Below, one piece after another: positions 1 through 7,851 of a stretch of 64,000 nucleotides of DNA. The notes under the pieces are model-generated. The model saw only the letters and a list, made by a program, of their open reading frames with translations. It had not been told where the DNA came from and ran no database searches. The stretch is from Clostridium kluyveri DSM 555 (GTDB lineage Bacteria; Bacillota; Clostridia; Clostridiales; Clostridiaceae): contig NC_009706.1 of NCBI RefSeq assembly GCF_000016505.1, positions 1,612,001 to 1,676,000 on the forward strand. Reading direction: 5' to 3'. Each line of letters starts with the position of its first letter. Positions within the stretch are counted from its first letter, which is position 1. A program made the translations under genes and the position numbers.

Positions 1-108
1 AAATGCCGTTATTATATGAGAAAGTCAGCATCATAAATATGACCTAAATTAAAGTGCCTTTATTGCTTAATAAAAATGTTTATGGTACTATCACGTTGAG
101 GTGATTAA

Positions 109-240
109 ATGAAAATTGGATATGCACGAGTATCAACTGCAGATTGGTCAATGGATCGACAACTTGATCAATTAAAAGAAATTGGCTGTAAAAAGATATT
201 TATATGCATAAATAGCTCTAAATTATCAAGTGACTCTTAG
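109..240 (+). pseudogene. Truncated serine recombinase (resolvase) N-terminal fragment
   Basis: An ATG ORF of 43 codons begins MKIGYARVST, the N-terminal signature of resolvase/invertase serine recombinases, with the catalytic Ser in the ARVST motif. It matches the family up to about residue 31 (GCKKIF) and then departs into a short tail ending SKLSSDS-stop. A complete resolvase has about 180-200 residues, so the catalytic domain is mostly missing. The tail and stop codon are supplied by a copy of dispersed repeat R1 starting near 225. It sits immediately upstream of the diguanylate cyclase gene and is read as a scar of a lost mobile element. It is very unlikely to be active. Confidence 0.75.
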
Positions 241-258
241 TTTCAGATGGAGTTTTTT
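225..258 (+). repeat. R1 repeat, copy a (partial)
   Basis: The stretch reads ATCAAGTGACTCTTAG followed by TTTCAGATGGAGTTTT. It matches the left part of the R1 copies at 22878 and 23556 with few differences. The TAG at 238-240 is the stop codon of the resolvase fragment. The downstream half of the element (second hairpin arm) is not recognisable, because the ribosome binding site of the next gene (GAAAGGGG, 264-271) follows at once. Confidence 0.7.
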
Positions 259-282
259 AATTTGAAAGGGGCTAGCAATTAA

Positions 283-1647
283 TTGAATATGAAAAAATTA
301 AAAAGAATAATTTTAGATAATGAGGAAATTCTCATAGAAAAAATTTTGAAATATGCAAAAGAACGAAATTATGTAAAATATACTTCAACTTTAAAAGAGG
401 CATGGCGAATGTCAATGTCAGGACTTTCGGAATCCCTTATAAAAGCCATTGAAAAAAACAACTCTATCCCTGAGATGGGGCCAGATGATGATTTCACTAA
501 AAGTGAAGTTGCTAAATTTGGGGTTTTAGAAGCGCAAAAACATCGTTCAAGGGGTGTTACATTAGGCATGTTTCTAGGACTTATGAAATATTATCAACAA
601 GTATATATAGATATTATTGATGAAAGTAATTTTTTACCTAAAGAAAAGAAACACTTTTCCCAGTATATTAAAAGATATTTTGACCATATAGAATTGGGTT
701 TTACTATAGAGTGGGCAGGATTATCTGGAAAACAAAAGTTAGAAGAGCTTCAAAAATCAAATAGAGAAATGACAAATGAAAAGAATAAATACCTAACTGT
801 TTTTGAAAGTATTTATGATCCTATTATACTTGTAGGTAGAAATACTAATATTGAAAATATAAATTATAGAGCAGCAGAAGTTTTCTTAAATGTAGTTGTT
901 CCAGGAACAAAATATTATGGAAATGTGAATATAGACGGGGAATTATCATGGATAAATGAAGAAATTAGTAAATTTGTTGATTCAAATAAAGATGAAATTT
1001 TACAGGAGAAAACAATTGAAACTAAAATTGGTGAAAAAACTTTTTTAGTAAAATTTAAGAAAATGCTTGATGTAAGTGAAAAGTATAGAGGGACTGTTAT
1101 TATATTTAATGACATAACCCAAAGGATAGAAATAGAAAGAGAATTAAAAATTAAACATGAACAACTTAAATATTATGCATTTACTGACTGTATGACAGGA
1201 GTTTTAAACCGCAGAACAGGGCTTATGACATTGGAAAGGGAACTATCTCTAGTATGTAAAGGGGATAGACCTTTATCTGTATGTTTTGTAGATGTAGATG
1301 GGTTGAAAAAAATTAATGATACCTATGGTCACGTAGAAGGAGACTGGGTGATTAATTTTATTGTTTCAAATATTGAATTAATGGTAAGAAAGACAGATAC
1401 GGTGAGCCGCATGGGTGGAGATGAGTTCCTCATAATTTTTCCGGATTGCTGTGAAGAGGATGCTGAAAAAATAATTGAGAGGATATGTTGTAGATTGAAG
1501 CATCATAAAAAGCCTTTTAAATGTTCTTTTAGCTATGGAATAATAGAAATAACAAAAGATAGCAAATTCAGTGTTAATGATGTGATTAAAGCTTCAGATG
1601 AAAAGATGTATAAGAATAAATTATCGAAAAATATATCAAGGGAATGA
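283..1647 (+). CDS. Diguanylate cyclase with N-terminal sensor and PAS domains
   Basis: A 454-residue soluble protein expected to make cyclic di-GMP from two GTP. Residues 1 to about 155 form a helical domain of sensor type without membrane segments. A short coiled linker (about 150-170) leads to a PAS-like domain (about 165-290), then the GGDEF domain (about 295-454). The active-site loop reads GGDEF intact at about 378. The RxxD product-inhibition site (RKTD) lies exactly five residues before it, so an active, feedback-inhibited enzyme is expected. Nothing resembling an EAL domain is present. The TTG start at 283 is 11 nt from the GAAAGGGG box; the in-frame ATG at 289 is the alternative. 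It directly follows an R1 repeat and the resolvase remnant. The input signal is unknown. Confidence 0.9.
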   Translation: MNMKKLKRIILDNEEILIEKILKYAKERNYVKYTSTLKEAWRMSMSGLSESLIKAIEKNNSIPEMGPDDDFTKSEVAKFGVLEAQKHRSRGVTLGMFLGLMKYYQQVYIDIIDESNFLPKEKKHFSQYIKRYFDHIELGFTIEWAGLSGKQKLEELQKSNREMTNEKNKYLTVFESIYDPIILVGRNTNIENINYRAAEVFLNVVVPGTKYYGNVNIDGELSWINEEISKFVDSNKDEILQEKTIETKIGEKTFLVKFKKMLDVSEKYRGTVIIFNDITQRIEIERELKIKHEQLKYYAFTDCMTGVLNRRTGLMTLERELSLVCKGDRPLSVCFVDVDGLKKINDTYGHVEGDWVINFIVSNIELMVRKTDTVSRMGGDEFLIIFPDCCEEDAEKIIERICCRLKHHKKPFKCSFSYGIIEITKDSKFSVNDVIKASDEKMYKNKLSKNISRE

Positions 1648-1786
1648 TGAATTATTTAGGTTTAAAATTAACACACTAATATAAACTGAACTTATCATAG
1701 ATAACAAATATGTAAACTGAAATCATGTGAATTTTAGTTTTAGGGGACTAAATAATAGGCTATAGTTTTTATTGGTGGTGTTTTTT

Positions 1787-2725
1787 GTGAGAATATTAAA
1801 TATAGACAGTAATTTCCAGGAAATTAATGGGGATATTGAATTTATGGATAACCATTATTGGATAATCTTATCTATAGATGAAATTGACAGACTAGATAAT
1901 TTTATATCTGTAGATAGGGAAACCATAAATGAGTGTAAAAGTTTTTCACAGGTACCAAAAATAAGTTTTTTTGATGGATATATTTTTTTAATATGTAATG
2001 TACTTAACTACGTAGAGGAAATAGTGATAGCTAAAGAATTAAATGTATTTTTAAGTAGAAATTATATTATAACTGTATACAAGGACAGAATTGATATATT
2101 AGATATTCTAATAAAGGATATAAACGATTCTAAAAATTGTTTTGTACTGAAAGACAATCCAAAGGTGTGTATACTTCTCTATTATATTTTAGACAGGATA
2201 GTAGTTAGAAACCATGATATAATATCTGAACTGGAAGTTGAAGCAGACAGAATTGAAATAAGTATTTTGAAAAATCCAAGACATGAGCAAATAGACAATT
2301 TAATAACTCTTAGAAGGCAGGTCTATAAGATAAGAAAATATTTAAGTCCTCTTATATACATAGGAGACAGTTTAGTTATAAATGATAATCTTGTAATTGA
2401 TAAAGAGAGCATGAAGTATTTTATAAATTTAAATAAGAAAATAGAGAAACTTATGTCTTCTCTTGAAAGTTTGGTTCAAGATTTAGCTTTGGTTAGAGAA
2501 GCTTTTGAATCAGAAATATCCAATAAGACCAATGAACTTATGAAAATTTTCACGGTAATAGCAACTATATTTTTGCCTTTAAATTTAATAAGCAGCATGT
2601 ATGGTATGAACTTAAAAGGAATACCATTTGTAGAACGGGATAATGGATGCCATTATGTAATATTAATTATGGTAGTTGTAGCCATAACTCTAATATGTGT
2701 ATTTAAGAGAAAAAAATGGCTTTAA
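1787..2725 (+). CDS. corA: CorA-family divalent cation transporter
   Basis: A 312-residue member of the CorA magnesium/cobalt channel family. The long N-terminal part (1 to about 250) is the cytoplasmic funnel domain with its charged helices. Two C-terminal membrane helices follow (about 252-273 and 285-305), with the signature YGMN motif at the end of the first (about 272-275) and a basic tail KRKKW. Length and topology are normal for the family. I prefer the GTG start at 1787, 7 nt after GGTGGT; an in-frame TTG lies at 1772. It is monocistronic, closed by a terminator at 2770-2808. Ion preference (Mg, Co or Ni) cannot be read from the sequence. Confidence 0.88.
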   Translation: MRILNIDSNFQEINGDIEFMDNHYWIILSIDEIDRLDNFISVDRETINECKSFSQVPKISFFDGYIFLICNVLNYVEEIVIAKELNVFLSRNYIITVYKDRIDILDILIKDINDSKNCFVLKDNPKVCILLYYILDRIVVRNHDIISELEVEADRIEISILKNPRHEQIDNLITLRRQVYKIRKYLSPLIYIGDSLVINDNLVIDKESMKYFINLNKKIEKLMSSLESLVQDLALVREAFESEISNKTNELMKIFTVIATIFLPLNLISSMYGMNLKGIPFVERDNGCHYVILIMVVVAITLICVFKRKKWL

Positions 2726-2769
2726 ATTAATTTAACAGTATTGTAATAAAATTATTGTGATAAAATATA

Positions 2770-2808
2770 AATGGTAATAAAATGAATGTTACCATTTGTT
2801 TTTTTTCA
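2770..2808 (+). terminator. Intrinsic terminator after corA
   Basis: AATGGTAA and TTACCATT form a stem, followed by TTTGTTTTTTTT. It lies between corA and the aminopeptidase gene. Confidence 0.8.
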
Positions 2809-2848
2809 TAGTATTATGTAAGTTAAATATAGATAAGGAGAGATAGAA

Positions 2849-4249
2849 ATGTCAAAGGATTTAACTAAAAAGTATAAATATGCCTGGGATAAATATTCAA
2901 AAAAAGATTTTAAGCTCCTTTTTGAGTTATCAGATGGATATAAGGATTTTATGTCCAGGTGTAAAACTGAAAGAGAATGTATAAGGGAATTTATATTAAG
3001 AGCTGAAAAAAATGGGTATAAGGATTTGGAAAGTATTATAAATGAAAAGGCTGTCTTAAAACCAGGTGATAAAGTTTATGCCAACAATAAGGATAAAACT
3101 TTAGCACTTTTTATAATTGGAAATAAAGATATACAAGAGGGTATGAGAATACTGGGGGCTCATGTAGATTCTCCAAGAATTGATTTAAAACAAAATCCTC
3201 TTTATGAAGATATGGATCTGGCACTTTTAGATACTCATTATTACGGGGGTATAAAAAAATATCAGTGGGTTACAATTCCTCTTGCCATTCATGGGGTAGT
3301 AGTAAAGAAAGATGGCAGTAAAGTAGAAATAGTGGTGGGAGAAAAAGAGGATGAGCCTGTAGTTGGAATATCTGATTTACTTGTACATTTATCTTCAATC
3401 CAAATGGAGAAAAAAGCAAACAAAGTAATAGAAGGAGAGGATTTAAACATATTAGTTGGAAGTATTCCAATTCAGGATAAGGAGGCTAAAGATAGGGTAA
3501 AACAAAATATTTTGAGGCTATTAAATGATAAATACAAAATAGAAGAAGAAGATTTTGTATCTGCTGAACTGGAGGTAGTTCCTGCAGGACCTGCCAGGGA
3601 CTTTGGCCTGGATAGAAGTATGATTATGGCTTATGGACAGGATGATAGAATATGTGCATATACTTCTTTTGTCGCAATGATGAATATAAATAATCCTGAT
3701 AAAACCTGTGCTACTCTTTTAGTAGATAAAGAAGAAATAGGAAGTGTAGGGGCTACTGGAATGCATTCAAGATTTTTTGAAAATACAGTGGCAGAAATTA
3801 TAGCACTTTGTGGAGATTATAATGATTTAAAATTAAGGAGAGTTTTAACAAATTCAAAAATGTTGTCTTCAGATGTTAGTGCTGCTTTTGATCCTAACTA
3901 CCCTTCTGTTATGGAAAAAAACAATTCAGCTTATTTTGGCAAGGGGATAGTATTTAATAAATATACCGGCTCTAAGGGTAAATCTGGATGCAATGATGCA
4001 AATCCAGAATATATAGCTGAACTAAGGAATATAATGGAAAAAGATGATGTGTACTGGCAAACTTCAGAACTTGGAAAGGTGGATCAAGGGGGAGGAGGAA
4101 CCATAGCCTATATATTGGCACGATATAATATGCAGGTTATAGACTGCGGTATAGCACTACAAAATATGCATGCACCTTGGGAAGTTGCCAGCAAAGCTGA
4201 TATATATGAGGCTGTAAAAGGGTATACTGCTTTTTTAAATAGAATATAA
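2849..4249 (+). CDS. apeA: M18-family aminopeptidase
   Basis: A 466-residue cytosolic zinc aminopeptidase of the M18 family (yeast aminopeptidase I / aspartyl aminopeptidase type). Family hallmarks visible are ILGAHVDSPRIDLK near residue 108 (first metal-binding His and Asp), DKEEIGSVGATG near 290 (catalytic and metal Glu pair) and a C-terminal NMHAPWE segment with the last metal His. Length is typical. RBS AAGGAGAG lies 8 nt before the ATG. The gene is alone between a terminator on each side. The role is likely turnover of peptides from protein breakdown, including during growth on amino acids; substrate preference is inferred from family only. Confidence 0.92.
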   Translation: MSKDLTKKYKYAWDKYSKKDFKLLFELSDGYKDFMSRCKTERECIREFILRAEKNGYKDLESIINEKAVLKPGDKVYANNKDKTLALFIIGNKDIQEGMRILGAHVDSPRIDLKQNPLYEDMDLALLDTHYYGGIKKYQWVTIPLAIHGVVVKKDGSKVEIVVGEKEDEPVVGISDLLVHLSSIQMEKKANKVIEGEDLNILVGSIPIQDKEAKDRVKQNILRLLNDKYKIEEEDFVSAELEVVPAGPARDFGLDRSMIMAYGQDDRICAYTSFVAMMNINNPDKTCATLLVDKEEIGSVGATGMHSRFFENTVAEIIALCGDYNDLKLRRVLTNSKMLSSDVSAAFDPNYPSVMEKNNSAYFGKGIVFNKYTGSKGKSGCNDANPEYIAELRNIMEKDDVYWQTSELGKVDQGGGGTIAYILARYNMQVIDCGIALQNMHAPWEVASKADIYEAVKGYTAFLNRI

Positions 4250-4251
4250 CA

Positions 4252-4296
4252 AAAAATGCTGTATAATTTGAAATTTTTAGTTATACAGCATTTTTA
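4252..4296. terminator. Bidirectional terminator between convergent genes
   Basis: AAAAATGCTGTATAA and TTATACAGCATTTTT form a stem with T-runs usable on both strands. It separates the aminopeptidase gene (+) from the PHP gene (-). Confidence 0.85.
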
Positions 4297-4318
4297 GTAC
4301 ATGTAAAAATTAGTATAG

Positions 4319-5167
4319 TTACATACTATTTAGTTTATCTAAAAATATATTTATTCCATCCTCATCTAAAAAAACTTCACCTATGGCATGGGAATGTTTT
4401 AAATTTTTATCTTTTTGTGAAATGCTGCCATGGAAATCAGAGCCTGCAGTTATTATTTTGTTGTATTTTTTAGCATATTCTATAAATTTATTTGTATCTT
4501 CTGTACTATTGTTAGCATAAATTGCTTCTATACCGTGGAAAGGAAACCTGATTAGTTCTTCTATATCAATATCTTTTATAAGTACAGGATGGGCTAATAC
4601 AACTAAAGCATTTAATGATTGAAGCATTTTTATGCCTTCTAATGTGGAAAGCTTTTTATTGGGAACATAAGCGGCACAGGATTCGCCTATAAAGTTTTTA
4701 AATATATCTTGAAAACTATAATTATATCCCTCATCTATAATAGCTCGAGCAATATGAGGTCTTGTAATAATTCCATGAGCATTTTTTACTATATTCTCAT
4801 AAGAAATATTTATATTAAAAAATTTATTTAGATTATGAACTATTTTTTTACCCCTTTCTACTCTGTACGAATCCATTTCTTTTAAAAAATTTTTAAATTT
4901 CAATGATATAAAAGAGGGGTCTTTGAAATAGCCTAATATATGGACACTTTTGTTATTATATAAGGTAGATAACTCAAGGCCAGGAATAACCTTTATATTT
5001 ACCTTTTCTCCTTGGTATAAAGCGCTGTCTATACCAGATATAGTATCATGATCCGTTATAGCTATTATATCCAAACCTGCTTTTTTTGAATTAGTTACTA
5101 TTTCCGCAGGAGATAGTTTTCCGTCAGAAGCAGTTGTATGTAAATGAAAATCTCCTTTTTTATACAA
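4319..5167 (-). CDS. PHP-domain phosphoesterase (nucleoside bisphosphate phosphatase-like)
   Basis: About 282 residues of the PHP superfamily, closest in layout to the YciV/RnaAM 3',5'-nucleoside bisphosphate phosphatases. The N-terminus carries FHLHTTASDGKLSP and AITDHDT, the first PHP metal-binding motifs. HPVLIKD, and SDFHGS near the C-terminus, supply further ligands. These enzymes are metal-dependent and cytosolic. I prefer the TTG start at 5167, because AGGTGA lies 5 nt upstream of it; an in-frame GTG at 5176 overlaps that RBS. The gene is monocistronic. Substrate is inferred only from family resemblance. Confidence 0.82.
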   Translation of the reverse strand: MYKKGDFHLHTTASDGKLSPAEIVTNSKKAGLDIIAITDHDTISGIDSALYQGEKVNIKVIPGLELSTLYNNKSVHILGYFKDPSFISLKFKNFLKEMDSYRVERGKKIVHNLNKFFNINISYENIVKNAHGIITRPHIARAIIDEGYNYSFQDIFKNFIGESCAAYVPNKKLSTLEGIKMLQSLNALVVLAHPVLIKDIDIEELIRFPFHGIEAIYANNSTEDTNKFIEYAKKYNKIITAGSDFHGSISQKDKNLKHSHAIGEVFLDEDGINIFLDKLNSM

Positions 5168-5405
5168 TAAAATCACCTACTTGTTAAAATTTAATATATA
5201 TAAATTATACTTTAAAAAAGAAATATTTTATATAAAATATTGGATTAATATAATTTTTATATATAAAATATTTCTATTTGTAATAAATATTAACTTATTT
5301 TCATATAAACTTATAGTGTAATAATTTTTATATGGAGCAAACTTATAATGTAATATAAAACAAAGAATATAAAAAAGAATATAGAAAAAGAGGAGGAAAT
5401 TAATC

Positions 5406-5606
5406 ATGGCAAGTAACAGAACAAATAGAGTTTTAGTTCCGCAGGCTAAAGAAGCCTTGAATAGATTTAAAATGGAATCAGCAAGGGAAGTAGGAGTGAA
5501 TTTAAAAGAAGGATACAATGGAGATCTTACTTCAAGAGAAGCAGGTTCTGTAGGTGGAAATATGGTTAAAAAAATGGTTCAGGCGTATGAACAGAACTTA
5601 AAATAG
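5406..5606 (+). CDS. ssp: Alpha/beta-type small acid-soluble spore protein
   Basis: A 66-residue protein with the two conserved helices of alpha/beta-type SASPs, including NRVLVPQAKEALNRFK, SAREVGV (the region cut by germination protease GPR) and the GNLTSREAGSVGGNMVK-like C-terminal motif (here GDLTSREAGSVGGNMVKKM). These proteins coat and protect spore DNA and are degraded on germination. A strong RBS GAGGAGGAAA precedes the ATG. A terminator follows directly, so it is a single-gene unit. Forespore (sigma-G) control is expected from the family, but I could not place a convincing sigma-G promoter in the very AT-rich upstream region. Confidence 0.95.
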   Translation: MASNRTNRVLVPQAKEALNRFKMESAREVGVNLKEGYNGDLTSREAGSVGGNMVKKMVQAYEQNLK

Positions 5607-5620
5607 AATAAACATGAATT

Positions 5621-5656
5621 AAAGTCAGATGAAATAAATTTCATCTGACTTTTTTA
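5621..5656 (+). terminator. Intrinsic terminator after the SASP gene
   Basis: AAGTCAGATGAAA and TTTCATCTGACTT form a perfect 13-bp stem followed by TTTT. Confidence 0.9.
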
Positions 5657-5715
5657 ATGCAATTTAATATACTTTTTAAATATTTTAGTAGAAATATATA
5701 AATTCATAGAATAAA

Positions 5716-6042
5716 TTATTTTATGCCGCTTATTTTACCTCTAAGGGCTTTTATTCGTCCATTTACATAGTTTAAAAGTTCAGGTTTATTGTCCTTTATA
5801 TTCATTGGGGCATTGGAAACTATACTTATAACATTTAATCTGTTGGAGTTTATTTCACTGGCAATTTCATGAGCTAAATGCTTATCTTTGGTTTTCCAAT
5901 AAGCATTATTGAATTCGTTTGCTTGTTTTTTATTATAGTATCCTTTTTCAATGCCGAATTGAAATAAATCGGCAGCAGATTCTAGTTCATCCAAATCTCT
6001 GGATTTTAAAGTTTCATCAATAAGAGTTTGAAATGTTTTCAT
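5716..6042 (-). CDS. Conserved clostridial hypothetical protein
   Basis: A 108-residue, mostly helical, soluble protein that I do not assign to a named family. It begins MKTFQTLIDETLKSRDLDELESAADLFQ and has a basic C-terminus (NGRIKALRGKISGIK). The ATG at 6042 has AAGGAG 8 nt upstream, so I use it instead of the ATG six codons further up. It is divergent from the membrane protein gene at 6329 across a 286-bp AT-rich intergenic region, in which I see no recognisable element beyond AT-rich short palindromes. No catalytic motif is evident. Confidence 0.7.
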   Translation of the reverse strand: MKTFQTLIDETLKSRDLDELESAADLFQFGIEKGYYNKKQANEFNNAYWKTKDKHLAHEIASEINSNRLNVISIVSNAPMNIKDNKPELLNYVNGRIKALRGKISGIK

Positions 6043-6328
6043 TATTATACTCCTTTTCAATAAATTGTTGGAACTAATATATCTATACTTTTAAACTTGA
6101 AATTTGTTCTATATAGACAATATACTTATACCTTTTTTCTGTTATTTTGTCAATATTGATTTTAAATATACATAATGCGAGTGTTTTATATATAAAATAT
6201 TGCAGATTATATATTTTTTTGTCAATATGTTAAGTTTAAAAAGATTTTTATTTTTAAATATTTTTTGTGATTTAGGTAAAGACTATGTTTATGTAAAATA
6301 AATATTTTATTGAAAAGGAGTGACTTTC

Positions 6329-6691
6329 GTGGGTGATACAAAAAGAGAGTCAGAGAAATCTTCTATAGGTGGTTATATAGTAAGGTTTATTTTAACAGTA
6401 ATTGTACTGGGGATAACTTCATTTTTAACACCTGGTTTTAGAATAGTGGGACTATGGTCTTATTTAGTAGCAGCAGTTGTTATAAGCTTAATAGACTATT
6501 TTGTAGAAAAATTTATGGGTGTAGATGCATCTCCTTTTGGAAAAGGAATAAAGGGTTTTATAATTGCAGCTATAATATTATATTTAACTCAATTTTTAGT
6601 GCCTAATATGAGTGTATCTATATTGGGAGCTATTATTGCATCAGTTGTTATAGGAATATTGGATGCTGTAATCCCTGGAAGAGTAATGTAA
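6329..6691 (+). CDS. Phage holin family 4-like (YvlD-type) membrane protein
   Basis: A 120-residue integral membrane protein with four hydrophobic helices (about 14-36, 43-62, 73-92, 95-117) joined by short loops, matching the YvlD / phage holin 4 superfamily of small polytopic proteins in Firmicutes. Despite the family name it is not near phage genes, and a lytic role is not supported. The GTG at 6329 lies 8 nt after AAAAGGAG; the in-frame GTG at 6320 overlaps the RBS and is rejected. It is closed by the terminator at 6781-6822. Function is unknown; an envelope-stress role is known for some relatives. Confidence 0.78.
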   Translation: MGDTKRESEKSSIGGYIVRFILTVIVLGITSFLTPGFRIVGLWSYLVAAVVISLIDYFVEKFMGVDASPFGKGIKGFIIAAIILYLTQFLVPNMSVSILGAIIASVVIGILDAVIPGRVM

Positions 6692-6780
6692 AATGTTGTT
6701 TTTTTAGATTTAATTCTTAATAATAATATAAATTACAATCTAACAATAAAATTTAATATTTTTGTTTAGAATAATTTTTA

Positions 6781-6822
6781 CACACCAAAATAGATAAATT
6801 ACTTCAATTTTGGTGTGTTTTT
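6781..6822 (+). terminator. Intrinsic terminator
   Basis: CACACCAAAAT and ATTTTGGTGTG form an 11-bp perfect stem followed by TTTTTG. Confidence 0.88.
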
Positions 6823-7022
6823 GTATTGAATAATATTAATATTTAATTACTAATAGAATGTTTAGTATTTTTTAATTTTTTGTTATAATTAAAAAAACAA
6901 TATTTACTTGGAATTGTTTGCTTATAAATATTAGACAAAAATATGTTAAAATTTAGTTTGAGTTTAATAGACCAATATTTATATATAGGAGATAAATTAA
7001 TTAGAGATGGGGGGATAACAAA

Positions 7023-7454
7023 ATGTTTGAATGGAAGGATGATTACAATTGTGGCATTAAAAGGATAGATGAAGAACATAAAAGACTCTTTGAAATAGGT
7101 GAATCTGTATACGATCTTATAATAAATGAAAACCATGCAGATTATTTTGGAGATGTTTTAAATTTAATTGATGACCTTAAAGAATATACTGTGTATCATT
7201 TTGAAGATGAAGAAAGAATAATGAAGCTTTATGATTATCCCGAGTACAAGGAACAAAAAAAAGCTCATGATGCCTTTATAAATAAAATCGAAAATTTAGA
7301 TTTGGAAGAACTAGATGAGGACATACAAAAATCTGTATTAAAATTATTGGATTTTATTTATGATTGGATATCAAAACATATACTAGGTATGGATTTGAAG
7401 CTAAAAGATTATTTTGATAGTCTAAAACCTAAAAAATCAAGTAAATCAATTTAA
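7023..7454 (+). CDS. Bacteriohemerythrin
   Basis: A 143-residue single-domain hemerythrin, a four-helix bundle that binds O2 at a di-iron site. Expected ligands are visible in order: DEEHKRLFE (His and Glu, helix 1), VYHFEDEE (His and Glu), KKAHDAF (His) and WISKHILGMD (His and Asp). The length is normal for a free-standing bacterial hemerythrin. In anaerobes such proteins are thought to scavenge or sense oxygen or store iron; that role is inference here. A GGGGG-rich RBS precedes the ATG by 7 nt. It is monocistronic. Confidence 0.93.
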   Translation: MFEWKDDYNCGIKRIDEEHKRLFEIGESVYDLIINENHADYFGDVLNLIDDLKEYTVYHFEDEERIMKLYDYPEYKEQKKAHDAFINKIENLDLEELDEDIQKSVLKLLDFIYDWISKHILGMDLKLKDYFDSLKPKKSSKSI

Positions 7455-7505
7455 AATATATTTTGCTCTTTGTCATAATGAGTAGAGAAATGTATTAAAA
7501 TACCA

Positions 7506-7551
7506 TTGACTAATATTTACTTATAGTACATAATGTATTTGTACTATAAGT
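7506..7551 (+). promoter_or_regulatory. Promoter of the lysine riboswitch transcript, with overlapping inverted repeat
   Basis: TTGACT (7506-7511) and CATAAT (7529-7534) are 17 nt apart and fit a sigma-A promoter. A perfect 11-bp inverted repeat, ACTTATAGTAC (7519-7529) and GTACTATAAGT (7541-7551), flanks the -10 box and start region. It looks like an operator for a dimeric repressor, adding a possible second control layer to the riboswitch. Confidence 0.55.
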
Positions 7552-7555
7552 GAAT

Positions 7556-7736
7556 ATTTAAGATAGAGGTGCAAAATTTATAAGTAAAGTTTTGGAGGCA
7601 AGCACAATGAAGGGACTTAAAAGGAAATTTTGCCGAAGTGTTCAACAGATGCTTTGATGTTGAATTAACTGGTTTTGTATAAAATATATACAAGACTGTC
7701 ACAAATATAATTTGTGAAGAGCTATCATTCATTGTG
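7556..7736 (+). ncRNA. Lysine riboswitch (L box)
   Basis: The stretch carries the L-box consensus blocks in the right order: AGATAGAGGTGCAAA, AAGTAAAGTTTTGGAGGC, GAAATTTTGCCGAAG, AAGACTGTCA and GAAGAGCTATCA, with variable stems between them. The outer P1 stem (AGATAGAG with GAGCTATC) closes the five-way junction. It lies between a promoter and an intrinsic terminator upstream of an amino acid permease gene, the classic arrangement for premature termination when lysine is bound. The arrangement supports lysine as substrate of the downstream permease. Confidence 0.92.
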
Positions 7737-7761
7737 GAATTAATATATTTTTATATTTATA

Positions 7762-7793
7762 ACCTTGGGTGTACACTCTCAAGGCTATTTTTA
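7762..7793 (+). terminator. Riboswitch-linked attenuator
   Basis: ACCTTG and CAAGGCT form a GC-rich stem followed by ATTTTTAT. It sits 25 nt after the lysine aptamer and 58 nt before the permease start, fitting the expression platform of an OFF switch. Confidence 0.7.
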
Positions 7794-7851
7794 TGCTTAT
7801 CTTACTTACTTCACTTATGGGGATTTTGATACCGATAAGGGGGAGAAAAAA

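Noticed and set aside
1-108. Possible feature before the resolvase fragment
   Set aside because: AT-rich DNA with a GAGGTGAT RBS for the fragment at its end; nothing else recognisable.
6329-6691. Phage holin suggesting a prophage
   Set aside because: The family is chromosomal and envelope-related in Firmicutes; no other phage gene lies nearby.
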